DNA of 64,000 nt, taken from Pseudoips prasinana (Eukaryota; Arthropoda; Insecta; Lepidoptera; Nolidae). Shown here in pieces: positions 1 through 10,439 of the stretch. The position numbers and the translations under genes are program-made. The first letter of the stretch is position 1; every line of letters starts with the position of its first letter. Below the pieces are notes generated by a model. It worked only from the letters and a program-made list of their open reading frames with translations, had not been told where the DNA came from and did no database searches. The stretch is taken from positions 34,570,001-34,634,000 of the forward strand of contig OX621247.1 of NCBI GenBank assembly GCA_951640165.1. Reading direction: 5' to 3'.

Positions 1-456
1 GTCTGTTGAGCAGTGCAAGGCACGTCTCGACGCGTACTTCGCGCTGGCGATCATTGAGTTCGTGGGGCACCCATTTGTCAAGCTTTTTTACCTTGCCAAT
101 TTGACGCAAATGGACCAATATTGTTTTGACGCTAACGTCGAAAGCTGCTGCTAATTCAGCCGTAGATTGTGTATCATCAGCTTCCACAACCGCCTTTAAT
201 TCGTCATTGTCGACCAAAGTCTTCGGACGACCGCGAGGTTCATTTTTCAGGTCGAAATTTCCAGAACGGAAGCGAGCAAACCAATAACAGGTGGTGCGTT
301 GGTTTGTAGTGTTAGCTCCGTAAACGTCGTTGATGTTGCGTGCCGCTTGTGCCGCGTTGCTGCCACGACGGTACTCATATTCCATAATTACTCGAATTTT
401 TAACGTATCCATGATGACGAAAAAGATTGAAATGCGATGAAAATGTAACACTAATC
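1..456 (-). pseudogene. Truncated mariner transposase copy
   Basis: This is the N-terminal third of a mariner transposase, read on the minus strand from an ATG at 412. It aligns without gaps to 35961-36416 of the complete mariner further right. I found one base difference (position 192, which turns Val into Ala). The left end is cut by the window edge. The right end stops abruptly at 456, upstream of the start codon, and joins unrelated repeat DNA with no terminal inverted repeat, so this copy is broken on that side. The retained part covers the helix-turn-helix DNA-binding region and the WVPHEL motif typical of mariners. The catalytic DDD motif would lie outside the window. Confidence 0.9.
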
Positions 457-535
457 TCTCTCGCAACACCAAGGAGGCGCGGGTGCATTGCCGGGCTAGA
501 AAAGAGTCCACAAACCATTGTTGCCATGCTATGAA
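457..535 (+). repeat. Fragment of dispersed repeat family D1
   Basis: Shares the CGCGGGTGCATTGCCGG core with better copies at 39130-39320 (+) and 57735-57935 (-). It abuts the broken mariner directly. The family is recognisable by repetition in this window but I cannot assign it to a class. Confidence 0.55.
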
Positions 536-1462
536 TGGCTCTACAATCAAAATATTGTTATCCCACCTGACATAAAAATAATCCTACTTAACTGTACTAC
601 TGGAGACGTTTGAAATATCTAAATTATATCCTTTCTATTCCACAGATGGTATTCTCAGAAATTTAAGACGTAATATCTTGAATTCTAAAACAATCCCTTA
701 ATCCAGACTGTAAGTTAGAGCTTAAAACGTTTGCGCTATCTCCTAAAACAAATTTGTTGTTGAAAACAATTTAAGTAATAAAAGAAAAATAGCAGCACTT
801 TGAAACAATTAATCAGTCTATGAGAATGTATTAAGGACAACTTTTAAACTGAGTTCTATGTAGCATTATTAATTTTCTAAGATATAAAAACGCTTTTGAG
901 TGCGACGAACATATTAAAGTTTATAATCTGTACAATCATATTTTAGGAAAGAAAATATTGTCATATAATCCCTACAATATATACGTCGTTATAACTCATC
1001 AGCTACTAAAGATGGTACAAAAATAATTTTCTTTCATACAATATACAATAAAAGCTTATAAAAGCTTATATACAGAACTAAAGAAGACAGAAATATGTTG
1101 TTAAGAATGTTTTTTTTTTAATTTCTCCAGATTGTTGAGTTAGAAAGCTAGTGAAAACTGCAAGTAAGCTAGGATAGAACCGCGTTGGCCCCTTATGCCT
1201 CATCTGGTGATCATCATCTGTATATGGAAATCAGTCTCTCTAATTAAGTGGCACCACGCGACATACTTACCCTATAATTGTGCTCTCAGGCCTAGCCTAT
1301 GTCACCTATATTGGAAAACTACTTGTTGAGAATACTTATATTTTATTTTATTTTTTGGGACAAGTAACATATAGCCATATTATACTAAACTAGGAAAAAA
1401 ATGTACTATGGCAGCCAGATAACTGATAAAAATAGTCATATATTTCTAAATACAAGCGGGAT
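536..1462. other. No gene seen
   Basis: AT-rich sequence without a convincing reading frame. There is a small direct duplication of AAAAGCTTAT near 1050-1070. Probably intronic or intergenic. Confidence 0.5.
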
Positions 1463-1729
1463 ATGGCCGCTTTTAAAATTGACCACTGTAGCTGGGAAAT
1501 GCTCGCTGAAAATATAGTTGAATGGCGCAAACGTGTAGTGGAGGGTCGTAAGATCTATGATGAAGCCTGGTTCGGAGTACTTGCTGATAAGAGACAGAAG
1601 CGACATGAAAGCGGCTCGGCACCAACCACCGCAAACTTCTCTTGTCAGGCCTGCGGCAGGCTATGTAGCTCTCACATCGGTTTGTTTAGCCACCAAACCC
1701 CACCAAAAGAAATGTCTCTCAGACAATAA
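1463..1729 (+). pseudogene. LINE ORF C-terminal relic with zinc-finger-like end
   Basis: An 88-codon frame whose end reads CQACGRLCSSHIGLFSHQ, the C-x2-C-x(n)-H-x(n)-H finger found at the very C-terminus of several animal LINE polymerases. The preceding residues (DEAWFGVLADKRQKR) fit the basic linker normally found before that finger. RT and endonuclease domains are absent, so this is a 5'-truncated retrotransposon tail. The downstream segment to about 1775 (CTGTAACAGACGCAAAGG) recurs at 27300-27365 and is probably the element's 3' UTR. Family assignment beyond LINE is uncertain. Confidence 0.65.
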
Positions 1730-1775
1730 ATCGCCGTAAATCGTCTGTAACAGACGCAAAGGTCATATATATATA

Positions 1776-2243
1776 CAAAGACACCAAACAAATAATCGTG
1801 CGCATCACAGAAAAAATGTCTTGGGTGATGGTAGAGCCCACTACCTCTGCTTTAGCAGTCAGGGACACTAACAACTAGATAGGTTTTAAAATGAAAGGTA
1901 CGTATACCCAGTAGAAAAGACGCTATACTAAGTGAAAAGATAAGTTTCCAGCCTAAACATATGACACAGGTATTGATCCAAAAAATCAAAAGATAAAAAT
2001 CATTTATTTACATGAAACATGGTGTACAAATTGTAGGTGTTGTAATCATTACTAAGTTTCACATGCTTCGCCATATATATGGCATGTTAATTTTTACAAA
2101 TAAGTAGACAACTAAACAACAGGCGAAATAAACTAACGATTAAATTTTCAATTATAAAATTAATGGATTTCAATTATAAAGGGGTAAAATATTCACCAAG
2201 ACGGTTCGGCGTCAGTTGCATGCACAAAAACGTTTCAACTTGA
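1776..2243. other. No gene seen
   Basis: AT-rich; no supported element. Confidence 0.45.
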
Positions 2244-2468
2244 CTGCACGTGTGGCGCAGCGGCTAAGACAGTCGCCTCGCCGCTTCGTGTCTCGGATTC
2301 GACTCCCATGCCGGACAACTATTTGTGTGACTCTTAAATATTTGTTCTGAGTCTGAATGTAATTTGTGACCGTGTATTATATGCTTGTAAAGTACTCCGC
2401 TACACAGGGATTATCTAATCCCTCCCTCCATCCATCCCCTCATGAGGGCGTTGTCTTTTTAAAAAAAG
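2244..2468 (+). repeat. tRNA-derived SINE
   Basis: Box A-like TGGCGCAGCGG and box B-like GGATTCGACTCCC are spaced as in a tRNA gene. They are followed by a tRNA-unrelated body (CTGAGTCTGAATGTAATTTG) and an A-rich tail. The same family lies inverted at 55778-55925. The cloverleaf is degraded and a long unrelated body follows, so it is not a functional tRNA gene. Confidence 0.8.
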
Positions 2469-2796
2469 AAAAATTTTATAAAGTACTATAGGAAACGAAA
2501 TAAGTACAGTCTTTTCATTACTTTTAAAGTTTTCAGTTTAAATATATTATGTAGTTAATAAATATCCAAAAACTCAATGTCCCTGAAATTGGGTTCGCCA
2601 TTAAAAGCATTATGTTAATATGGACCGTCCGGACCGATCTCGGAACAATTTATAGCTTATTGTGTGGCATTATGGAGTTTCTCCTAAATCAATGCGGTTT
2701 TGATGAGTAGGGGATGATTTAAATGTGGTGTGTGATAGTAATGACATGTCGACTGGTACTATTGAGAATTTAGGTTATGTTTTTTTATATAGCCTA

Positions 2797-2832
2797 CTAG
2801 CAGTGCCTGCGGACTTCGTTTCGCGTTATCAA
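2797..2832 (-). repeat. Possible Helitron 3' terminus fragment
   Basis: Read on the minus strand, a small GC hairpin is followed by CTGCTAGT, resembling the hairpin plus CTRRT end of the clearer Helitrons in this window. No matching 5' TC end was found. Confidence 0.35.
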
Positions 2833-3097
2833 TATTTTTGTCCCGTGTCGTTATTAGTGATTAGTGTATTTAATGATTAGTGTTAGCAATAATGAAATTA
2901 TAAAGAACACATGAACAAAGTGTCTTCCCCTTAACAAATATGACTAAGGAAAGTCGGTGGACTGATTCTTAGAATTAATTATGTTTATGTAGAAGTTTAG
3001 GTTAATATAAAATTACTTATTGGTCTCTACACTAGATTGTAATATATATAAAGTGCTACACTTGGTACTTTATTAAATAAAAAAAAATAAAAAAAAA
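2833..3097. other. No gene seen
   Basis: AT-rich spacer. Confidence 0.45.
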
Positions 3098-3362
3098 CTT
3101 GTGTGTACTTATGTACACGCGTTAGAAGTTATACTTCTTAATATACAACTTGAACATAGTTATCAATTTTCATACAACCTAGAACTAACGTCATGCTGTT
3201 ATTTTTACGATGCGCGCGCGTCTGCGCGCGCATCGTAAAAATTCACTGTCATACCACCTAGAACTAACTTCATGCTGTTAAATTTTTTGGTGTCGGTGTG
3301 CGCGCGCATCTTAAAAATTCACTCTCATCATTTTTCTCCATCGCGCCAAAAGAAGTATAACT
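3098..3362. repeat. Palindromic repeat block with GC-rich hairpin
   Basis: Inverted GAAGTTATACTTCTT-type segments lie near both ends. Between them are two tandem units of about 80 bp that both contain ACCTAGAACTAAC and CATGCTGTTA. Unit 1 has a perfect stem TTTTTACGATGCGCGCGC with a 4-nt loop (about 3196-3239); unit 2 keeps only the right half. This looks like a foldback DNA element. Confidence 0.6.
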
Positions 3363-3688
3363 TCAAAAATATTTTTGTCCCTGCCCGTTTGTTCCGCGTG
3401 ATACTTCGGGTTAAAAGTTCGGGATAAATCAAAATTATGATAATGATTCATAGCCTATGACATTCCTGGTTCAGTAGATCCAAAGATTACCGCTTACAAC
3501 GTCATGAACTCATAAACGTTACCTCTTTATAATATTAGTATATTTTCTGCCTCACTCTTGAAAATACCTTCTTTTTATATCTTGAAATATTTATAGGTAT
3601 AGGGAGCAGTTACTGTTTCTAATCACTTCTTCCGATTATAATGCCCAACAAAAATTACTAAATTGAAATTAGGCACAACAACAAATAG

Positions 3689-4033
3689 GCATAAAACCCT
3701 GATACGTTTTATGCGTATATAAGTTGGGGAAGAATGATCTTGATTTAATAATCTGCACTCAAATCAGCTGTTTTTAGATTTTTTTTTATTTATCTATTAC
3801 CGAGTTTCATTTTATTATCTCATCAATGACTAAACCGATAACAATAAAATTACAATTTAGGCCAAATTAAAATGAGTTTCTTTTTTATCGTAATCGGTCC
3901 AGTGAATTTTAAGAAACAATTTAGCTCATCAACTATATGAATACGCTAAGAAAAAATCCTTTGTCCCGGAAATTTTATCATTTGTTTTGGCAAAGCAGAT
4001 AATACAGTAGATATTAGTTAATATGATAATCAA
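3689..4033 (+). repeat. Direct repeat copy A
   Basis: Diverged direct copy of 7722-8081. Shared blocks include ATACGTTTTATG, AATCAGCTGT, TTATTTATCTATTACC and GTAGATATTAGTTAATATGA. The two copies bracket the RTE-containing region. No coding sense recognised. Confidence 0.75.
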
Positions 4034-4045
4034 GTCTTCTCAGTT

Positions 4046-4138
4046 GGGGCGCATTGGATCCGGTGGTAGTAATAAAGCGCGACCGTCGTTATAAACACAA
4101 GGTCCGCCATAATAATAATACCTCAATACCATTCATAT
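4046..4138 (+). repeat. Left half of dispersed repeat G, split by the RTE
   Basis: Matches the uninterrupted copy at about 37850-37960 (GGGGCGCATTGGATCCGGTGG, GCGCGACCGTCGTTATAAAC). The match stops at CCATTCA, where the RTE begins, and resumes at 7309 with CATTCAGACAATATGTAGT. Confidence 0.8.
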
Positions 4139-7100
4139 ATTTATTCAATATTTGCTGTGTGGTGACGGCCTAAGAATATCACCACCCCCTCTCATCCCGT
4201 GGGGGGACGTAAAAGTCGTCCCGAGGGAATATATACCAGAGAACGGGCAGCAGCGTTCTCCTGAGTACCATGTTCACCTTACTGCGATCGCCAACCCGTC
4301 TGCCAAGCGTGGCGATTATGGCAAATCCCCTCAAATGATGGACACAACTAAACCGCGGCCCCCAGTCCCCGGCAGCCCTGCTATTCCCAGCCGTGGTAAC
4401 AGCCGTGGTTACGGCAGGGCAGGGGGTGCTAAGAATCCCCGGCAGATTCCGCGTTACCAACACCGACGACCTCTGGCCCTGGCAACATATAACACACGTA
4501 CACTGCGGTCCGACGAGAAGATAACCGAACTGGAGGAAGAATTGAGCAGGTTACATTGGGATATTGTAGGATTATCTGAAGTCCGAAGAGAGGGGGAGGA
4601 CTCGATAATACTGAAATCCGGAAACCTGCTCTATTACCGGGAGGGTGACCAAATATCCCAAGGTGGTGTCGGGTTCATAGTCCACAAGTCCCTCGTGAAC
4701 AACCTAGTGAAAATCGAGAGTGTGTCGACGAGGGTTGCGTACCTTATACTCAGAATCTCCAAGCGGTATTCGTTGAAGGTTATACAGGTATACGCACCCA
4801 CTTCGACACACTCCGACGATGAAGTCGAGGTTCTGTATGAGGACATATCCAGAGCCATACATACCTCTAACTCCTATTTCACTGTGGTCATGGGGGACTT
4901 TAACGCGAAGCTGGGCAAAAGATTCGGTAATGAGCTGAGAGTGGGGCAATTTGGAACTGGTGACCGGAACCCCCGGGGCCAAATGTTGGCCGACTTCATG
5001 GAGAAGGAGGGACTTTTTATGATGAATTCCTTCTTCAGGAAGCCGGATCACCGCAAATGGACCTGGGTGAGCCCGGATGGTAAAACTAAAAATGAGATAG
5101 ACTTTATATTGTCGACGAGACGACAGATGTTCAATGATGTCTCCGTGATCAATGCGGTTAAAACCGGGAGCGATCACAGACTGGTCAGAGGCTCATTGAA
5201 CCTTAATGTCAAACTCCAGAGGTCCCGACTGATAAAGTCTACGCTCTGACCTTTACCTATCCACGTCCAAAACCCCGAACCATTTCAGCTCGAACTGCAA
5301 AACCGTTTCGAATGCCTAGCAGACTGCGAGGAAGTGGACTCATACTATGACAGGCTCGTAGAAGCTGTCCATACGGCCCGCCGTACAAACAGAACTAAAA
5401 AGATCTCTGACTTTACCCTGCAACTTATGGAAGATAGACGGAAAATGGTTCTGACATCCTCAGATGATGCTACCAGATATCGGCAGCTCAACAGACAGAT
5501 CTCAAAGTCTTTGACTCGCGACACGCGGCAATTTAATACAATTAGTATTAAAGAGGCCATTGAGCGGAACAAAGGCTCCAAAGTGTTCGCAAGAGCTCTG
5601 TCTGTTGGACAGAGCCAACTGACGAAGTTGAAGACTGAGGATGGTAGAATCGTCACGTCTAGACCTGAGTTGCTGGGAGAGATCGAGAAGTTCTACGGAC
5701 AGTTATATACGACAACACAGCCACCTGTCAAAAGTCATGCCTCAGATCCCAGAGCACGACTAACCCGACATTACACCGAAGACATCCCGGACGTCAGCCT
5801 GTACGAGATTAGAATGGCTCTCAAACAACTCAAGAACAACAAGGCGCCTGGTGATGATGGAGTTACAGCAGAGCTTCTGAAGGCAGGTGGTACACCAATC
5901 CTACGGGCCCTTCTGAAGGTATTTAACTCCGTCATACTAGATGGTCAAACGCCACAAGCATGGCACAGAAGTGTGGTGGTGCTCTTCTTCAAAAAGGGCG
6001 ACAAAACCCTATTGAAGAATTATAGACCCATCACACTGCTGAGCCATGTTTACAAGTTGTTTTCGAGGGTCGTTACGAACCGTCTCGCGCGCAGGTTTGA
6101 CGACTTCCAGCCTCCCAAACAAGCCGGTTTCCGAAAAGGCTTTAGCACCATAGACCACATACATACGCTGCGGCAAGTTATACAGAAGACCGAAGAGTAT
6201 AACAAGCCACTGTGCTTAGCGTTTGTGGACTATGAGAAAGCCTTTGATTCTATCGAAACATGGGCCGTGCTGACGTCTCTCATAAGGTGCCAAATTGACT
6301 ACCGGTATATCGAGGTGATCAAGTGTTTGTATGAAAACGCCACTATGTCAGTGCGACTCCAGGACCAGATCTCGAAACCTATCCACTTGCAGCGAGGCGT
6401 GAGACAGGGAGATGTTATATCTCCGAAACTGTTCACCGCTGCATTGGAAGACGTCTTCAAGCTTCTGGACTGGAAAGGCTTTGGCATCAATGTCAATGGC
6501 GAGTACATCACTCACCTTCGATTTGCCGATGATATCGTAGTCATGGCTGAGACCATGGAAGACCTCGGTACAATGCTCGATGACCTCAGCAGAGTCTCTC
6601 AACAAGTGGGTCTGAAAATGAACATGGATAAGACGAAAATCATGTCAAACGTCCATGTTGCACCCACTCAATTGAAAGTTGGTGACTCTGCACTCGAAGT
6701 TGTAGAGAACTTTATTTACCTAGGACAGACCATCCAACTAGGTAGGTCCAACTTCGAGAAGGAGGTCAATCGTAGAATCCAACTCGGATGGGCAGCGTTC
6801 GGGAAGCTACGTAACATCTTCTCGTCCAAAATACCGCAGTGTCTCAAGTCGAAAGTCTTCGACCAGTGTGTGTTGCCAGTGATTACATACGGAACAGAGA
6901 CGTGGTCGCTCACTATGGGCCTTATTAGAAGGCTCAAGGTCACTCAAAAAGCAATGGAGAGGGCTATGCTCGGAGTTTCCCTGCGGGATCGCATCATAAA
7001 TGTCGAAATCCGCAGGTGAACCAAAGTCACCGACATAGCCCGAAGAATTGCCAAGCTGAAGTGGCAGTGGGCAGGGCACATAGCTCGTAGAGCCGACGGT

Positions 7101-7310
7101 CGTTGGGACAGAAAGGTTCTCGAGTGGCGACCACGAACCAGAAGACGCAGCGTGGGCAAGCCCCCTACAAGATGGACCGATGATCTTGTGCGGGTCGCTG
7201 GAAATCGCTGGATGCGGATAGCGCAAGACCGGCAATTGTGGAGATCTTTGGGGGAGGCCTTTGTCCAGCAGTGGACGTCTTTCGGCTGATATGATGATAT
7301 GATGAATATC
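4137..7310 (+). mobile_element. RTE-clade non-LTR retrotransposon, near full length
   Basis: The element consists of a 5' leader with CTCATCCCGTGGGG, one long frame (endonuclease, RT, C-terminal domain) and a short ATGATGATATGATGA tail, the layout of RTE elements. It sits inside dispersed repeat G. Comparison with the intact repeat near 37960 places the insertion at CATTCA, which occurs on both sides (about 4133-4138 and 7309-7314) as a target duplication. Only two nonsense codons separate it from an open frame. Several short derivatives in this window share its head and tail. Confidence 0.88.
4335..7289 (+). pseudogene. RTE endonuclease-reverse transcriptase, two in-frame TGA codons
   Basis: One reading frame of 985 codons from the first ATG (MMDTTKPRP) to TGA at 7287-7289. 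It is interrupted by TGA at 5247-5249 and at 7017-7019; all other codons stay open in the same frame. Domains in order: an apurinic-type endonuclease (LATYNTRTLRS, GLSEVRR, VMGDFNAKLG, GSDHRLV), the RT fingers and palm (NYRPITLLSHVYKLFSR, PKQAGFRKGFST, AFVDYEKAFDS, GVRQGDVISPKLF, LRFADDIVVMA) and a C-terminal region reaching WAGHIARR and WRSLGEAFVQQW. The enzyme would nick target DNA and copy its own RNA there. Both stops fit CGA-to-TGA changes; at the second, Arg is expected in RRRTKVTDI. The 5' part 4139-4334 is best read as untranslated leader. Confidence 0.88.
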
Positions 7311-7577
7311 ATTCAGACAATATGTAGTAAAAATATAGCTTAAACTATAAATTTCGATAATTAAACTTAAACATAATCTCTTTGACAATAATTTAATACA
7401 AGCTAGCTAAATATCATTGCTATTATAAAATAAATTTAATAAATGTTTTCATACAATCCGTGTAACTAAATATCTATATAACTAGAAATAATTATGTATA
7501 ATTAATTATATTACTACAAATATGTTCGGACTATTTACAAGTGCTTTTTGAAGTTTACGTGAATGAAAACCTCTTTT
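7309..7577 (+). repeat. Right half of dispersed repeat G
   Basis: Continues the repeat interrupted by the RTE: GACAATATGTAGTAAAAATA, then CAATCCGTGTAACTAAATAT and GACTATTTACAAGTGCTTTT. It matches 37960-38200 and, inverted, 56800-57008. Confidence 0.78.
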
Positions 7578-7684
7578 ATTTAAGTTTTTTTATTTTATAA
7601 TGGACTACAAAAATATTTTGTAATATTATTATTATTCCCTAATATTTATTTTTGTTGTCCATTATAAAATAAAAAAACTTAAAT
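7578..7684. repeat. Short element with 28-bp perfect inverted repeats
   Basis: 7578-7605 and 7657-7684 are exact reverse complements (ending ATAATGGAC / GTCCATTAT), separated by 51 bases. This is a MITE-like or foldback structure; no target duplication was identified. Confidence 0.7.
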
Positions 7685-7721
7685 TAAAAATTTAAAAATA
7701 AAAATTAGGGACAACTTATAC

Positions 7722-8081
7722 TCGCATAAAATCCGGATACGTTTTATGAGAATATAAGTTGGGGGAAGGATCATTTTGAATTAATAAACTAAACTCAAAT
7801 CAGCTGTGTTTAGAATTCGTATTTATTTATCTATTACCAAGTTTCATTTTGTTACCTCATCAATGGCTAAACCGATAGCAATAAAAATGTCATTGTAGGC
7901 CAACTTAAAATGAGTTTCTTTTTCATTGTTTTAATTGGTCCAGTAAATTTCCAGAAGCAGTTTAGCCCGTATAATATAGGAATACGCTAAAAACGAAGCA
8001 TTCTACCGTAATTTTTATCATTTCTTTAGGAGGAATAGCAAAGCAGGTAATACAGTAGATATTAGTTAATATGATAATCAA
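7722..8081 (+). repeat. Direct repeat copy B
   Basis: Partner of 3689-4033. Same block order and the same 3' end TTAATATGATAATCAA. Confidence 0.75.
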
Positions 8082-8801
8082 TTTAAAAACATTTAAACTC
8101 GTACCTTAGCTCTTCGGACAGTGAAATATCTTTACTAATTTTTACTTTAATAACCCAAGTACTAGATGTGGGCAAAACAAGAACGTACGCATTACCTTCT
8201 TATATTCTTAAATTGTGTTTTAAATATATATTAAAAAATAGTAAAATACGAAATCACCAAATTGATTTCATGATAAATATATACATTTTTTTATCACACT
8301 AATGGACATGTATAAGAAACAAAGCTGTTACGATTGATAAAAAATAAGACGACTTTCTAATAAATAAATTTAAAAACCCATTTTTTCAGCAACACGGCAA
8401 GATTTTCTTCAGGCATTTCCACTGCTTTTCAAATTAACGTATGTAAACCATAAACAAAATAAATTCGTAGTTACGTAAAACTCGTTTTCGAGCTTCACAC
8501 GTTTACACCACATACAATACTAGGAGCAAATCGAGATAACAAACAAATCCTTTGTGTTTGGGACTTTACAATTTAGATAACCATCTCGGGCCAAAATTCT
8601 ACAAACCTTATCAGATAACACGTTAATAAGAAAACTGTCAGGGCGTCAGTCAAACTCTCAAACGAATACTCTTAATTAGAATGTAAAGGTGTCGAGAATT
8701 TAGAATATGTTATAGTTAACGTGAGTTAGTCGTTAGGGTGTTCATTATTTGAGTTATGAAAAGAATATAATACATAAAAGGTTAATCTAAATGTAATATT
8801 A
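8082..8801. other. No gene seen
   Basis: AT-rich DNA without a recognised element. Confidence 0.45.
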
Positions 8802-8862
8802 CTAGCTGTACACTGTGGTTTCATCCGCGTGAAACGGTGTTATATAACCTATGTATTATTAA

Positions 8863-8965
<103 letters not shown>

Positions 8966-9041
8966 TTTCCAATTTTTATAAATTATTATAGCCTATGTGT
9001 TAATCCAGGGTGTCAGCTAATTCTAAACCAAATTTTATTAA

Positions 9042-9576
9042 CACGCTCAGCACCATGTGTATTGTATTCGGTACACACTGTCTAAATACTTGTGTATCTT
9101 TTTCAATACACAAGCACCGTTCCAGTCAAAGCGCCGTCTATCGATAACGCGCACACTTTCCATACATTCTGTTTAGCAAAAAAAAAGGGAGGGCGTATGA
9201 AAAAAATCCTTCCTCTAAGATGTCTAAACTATTATAGACGGTCACCGTAGCCTAGTTGGTAGTGCTCCTGCCTACGAAGCTGGAGGTCCTGGGTTCGAAT
9301 CCCGGTAAGTGCAAATATTTGTGTGATGAGCATGAATATTTGTTTCTGAGTCATGGATGTTTTCTATGTATATAAGTATTTATCTATCTATATAAGTATG
9401 TATATCGTCGCCTGGTACCCATAGTACAAGCTTTGCTTAGTTTGGGGCTAGGATGATCTGTATGACATTGTCCCTACATATTATTATTATATATTATTAT
9501 TATAAAAGACTAAAAACAAAGAAAAATATCAAAAACATTTGGTGGTATTGGCTTATAGGGCTTGGCGCCGAGCGTG
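9042..9576. mobile_element. piggyBac-like MITE with TTAA target duplication
   Basis: Terminal inverted repeats CACGCTCAGCACCA and CACGCTCGGCGCCA (12 of 14 match) are flanked by TTAA at 9038-9041 and 9577-9580. Removing the element and one TTAA restores the Helitron sequence seen at about 27070 (minus strand: TTTTATTAAAATCGCTC). No transposase frame is present. It carries a nested SINE. Confidence 0.82.
9239..9492 (+). repeat. tRNA-derived SINE, complete looking
   Basis: Box A TAGCCTAGTTGG and box B GGGTTCGAATCCC with tRNA spacing. Body motifs CTGAGTCATGGATG and TAAGTATTTATC lead to an ATTATTATTAT tail. Nested inside the piggyBac-like MITE. Box B is canonical, so this is one of the younger-looking copies. 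Confidence 0.85.
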
Positions 9577-9666
9577 TTAAAATCGCTCAGCCGTTTAGAC
9601 GTGAAAAAGTAACAATCATACACACTCAAACACACACTCACATAATCCTAATCACACTCAGTGTGA

Positions 9667-10165
9667 TTAAGATTACATAATGTACTTAATTAGATAAAAT
9701 TCAATTGAATATATTGCATTCAATAGGTTAATAAAAAAATATCACGGCACTGTTAGACAGGCGTAAAAAAAAATTAACCTAGCCATGTCCATATTAAATA
9801 ATATAATAAATAATAATAATATAATTTATTTATTAAATAAGACAAACATTACACCATTTAGCATTACAAAAAACACCTGAGTGGGGCCTGTTTTGTGAGG
9901 AGTTTTCCTTAATTAAATACATTACATAATATGTAGTGTGTGGTACCATGCTTAAGATAAGTATATAAATTAAATTATTATAGCTATTTTGGTAACTAAC
10001 ATTTAATTAACAATTTTCAAAACGTATTCCGTGTGTTGATACGACCAATGCAACAAAGTAGAATAAATTTTTTTCTTAGCTTCGATTTGGGATAGCAATT
10101 TATTCTTAACATATTTTCAAAGTTGAAAAAAAAATGTACAATTTCTAAATCACCTGGAAATGTGT
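9667..10165. other. No gene seen
   Basis: AT-rich with small ATA/TAA arrays near 9800-9840. Confidence 0.45.
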
Positions 10166-10169
10166 TTAA

Positions 10170-10279
10170 CCCTTAATGGGGCAATGGTATAATAGTTACC
10201 ACATCATTTTAAACTCTATTCTGTTGTAATAAGAGCTAAAACCTATGAATTATTAACATGCGTTATGCCCTATTAAGGG
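10170..10279. mobile_element. Small piggyBac-like MITE
   Basis: 110 bp bounded by inverted CCCTTAATGGGGCA and CCCTTAATAGGGCA, flanked by TTAA at 10166-10169 and 10280-10283. Termini and TTAA duplication fit the piggyBac superfamily. Non-coding. Confidence 0.75.
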
Positions 10280-10439
10280 TTAAATGTAAGAAAATTGTAC
10301 CGTGTTCGAAAAAAAAAATATAACATACATATATTTATTTTGTTTGCTGATTGATTAATTGTAGAAAAAATATACTATAATATAACATATACTGTAGTGC
10401 AGTAATCACTTGTGTATAAATATTTTTAATCGCTATACT

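Noticed and set aside
2244..2330. Possible tRNA genes at SINE heads (2244, 9239, 23490, 34885, 47980 and others)
   Set aside because: Box A and B are present, but acceptor stems do not pair and each is followed by a long shared body and tail, as in SINEs.
5247..5249. Programmed UGA readthrough in the RTE
   Set aside because: No CTA readthrough context follows and a second TGA exists downstream; simple mutation explains both. Kept only as a low-probability alternative.
4179..7388. Minus-strand frames across the RTE
   Set aside because: No motifs; they are shadows of the plus-strand polymerase frame.
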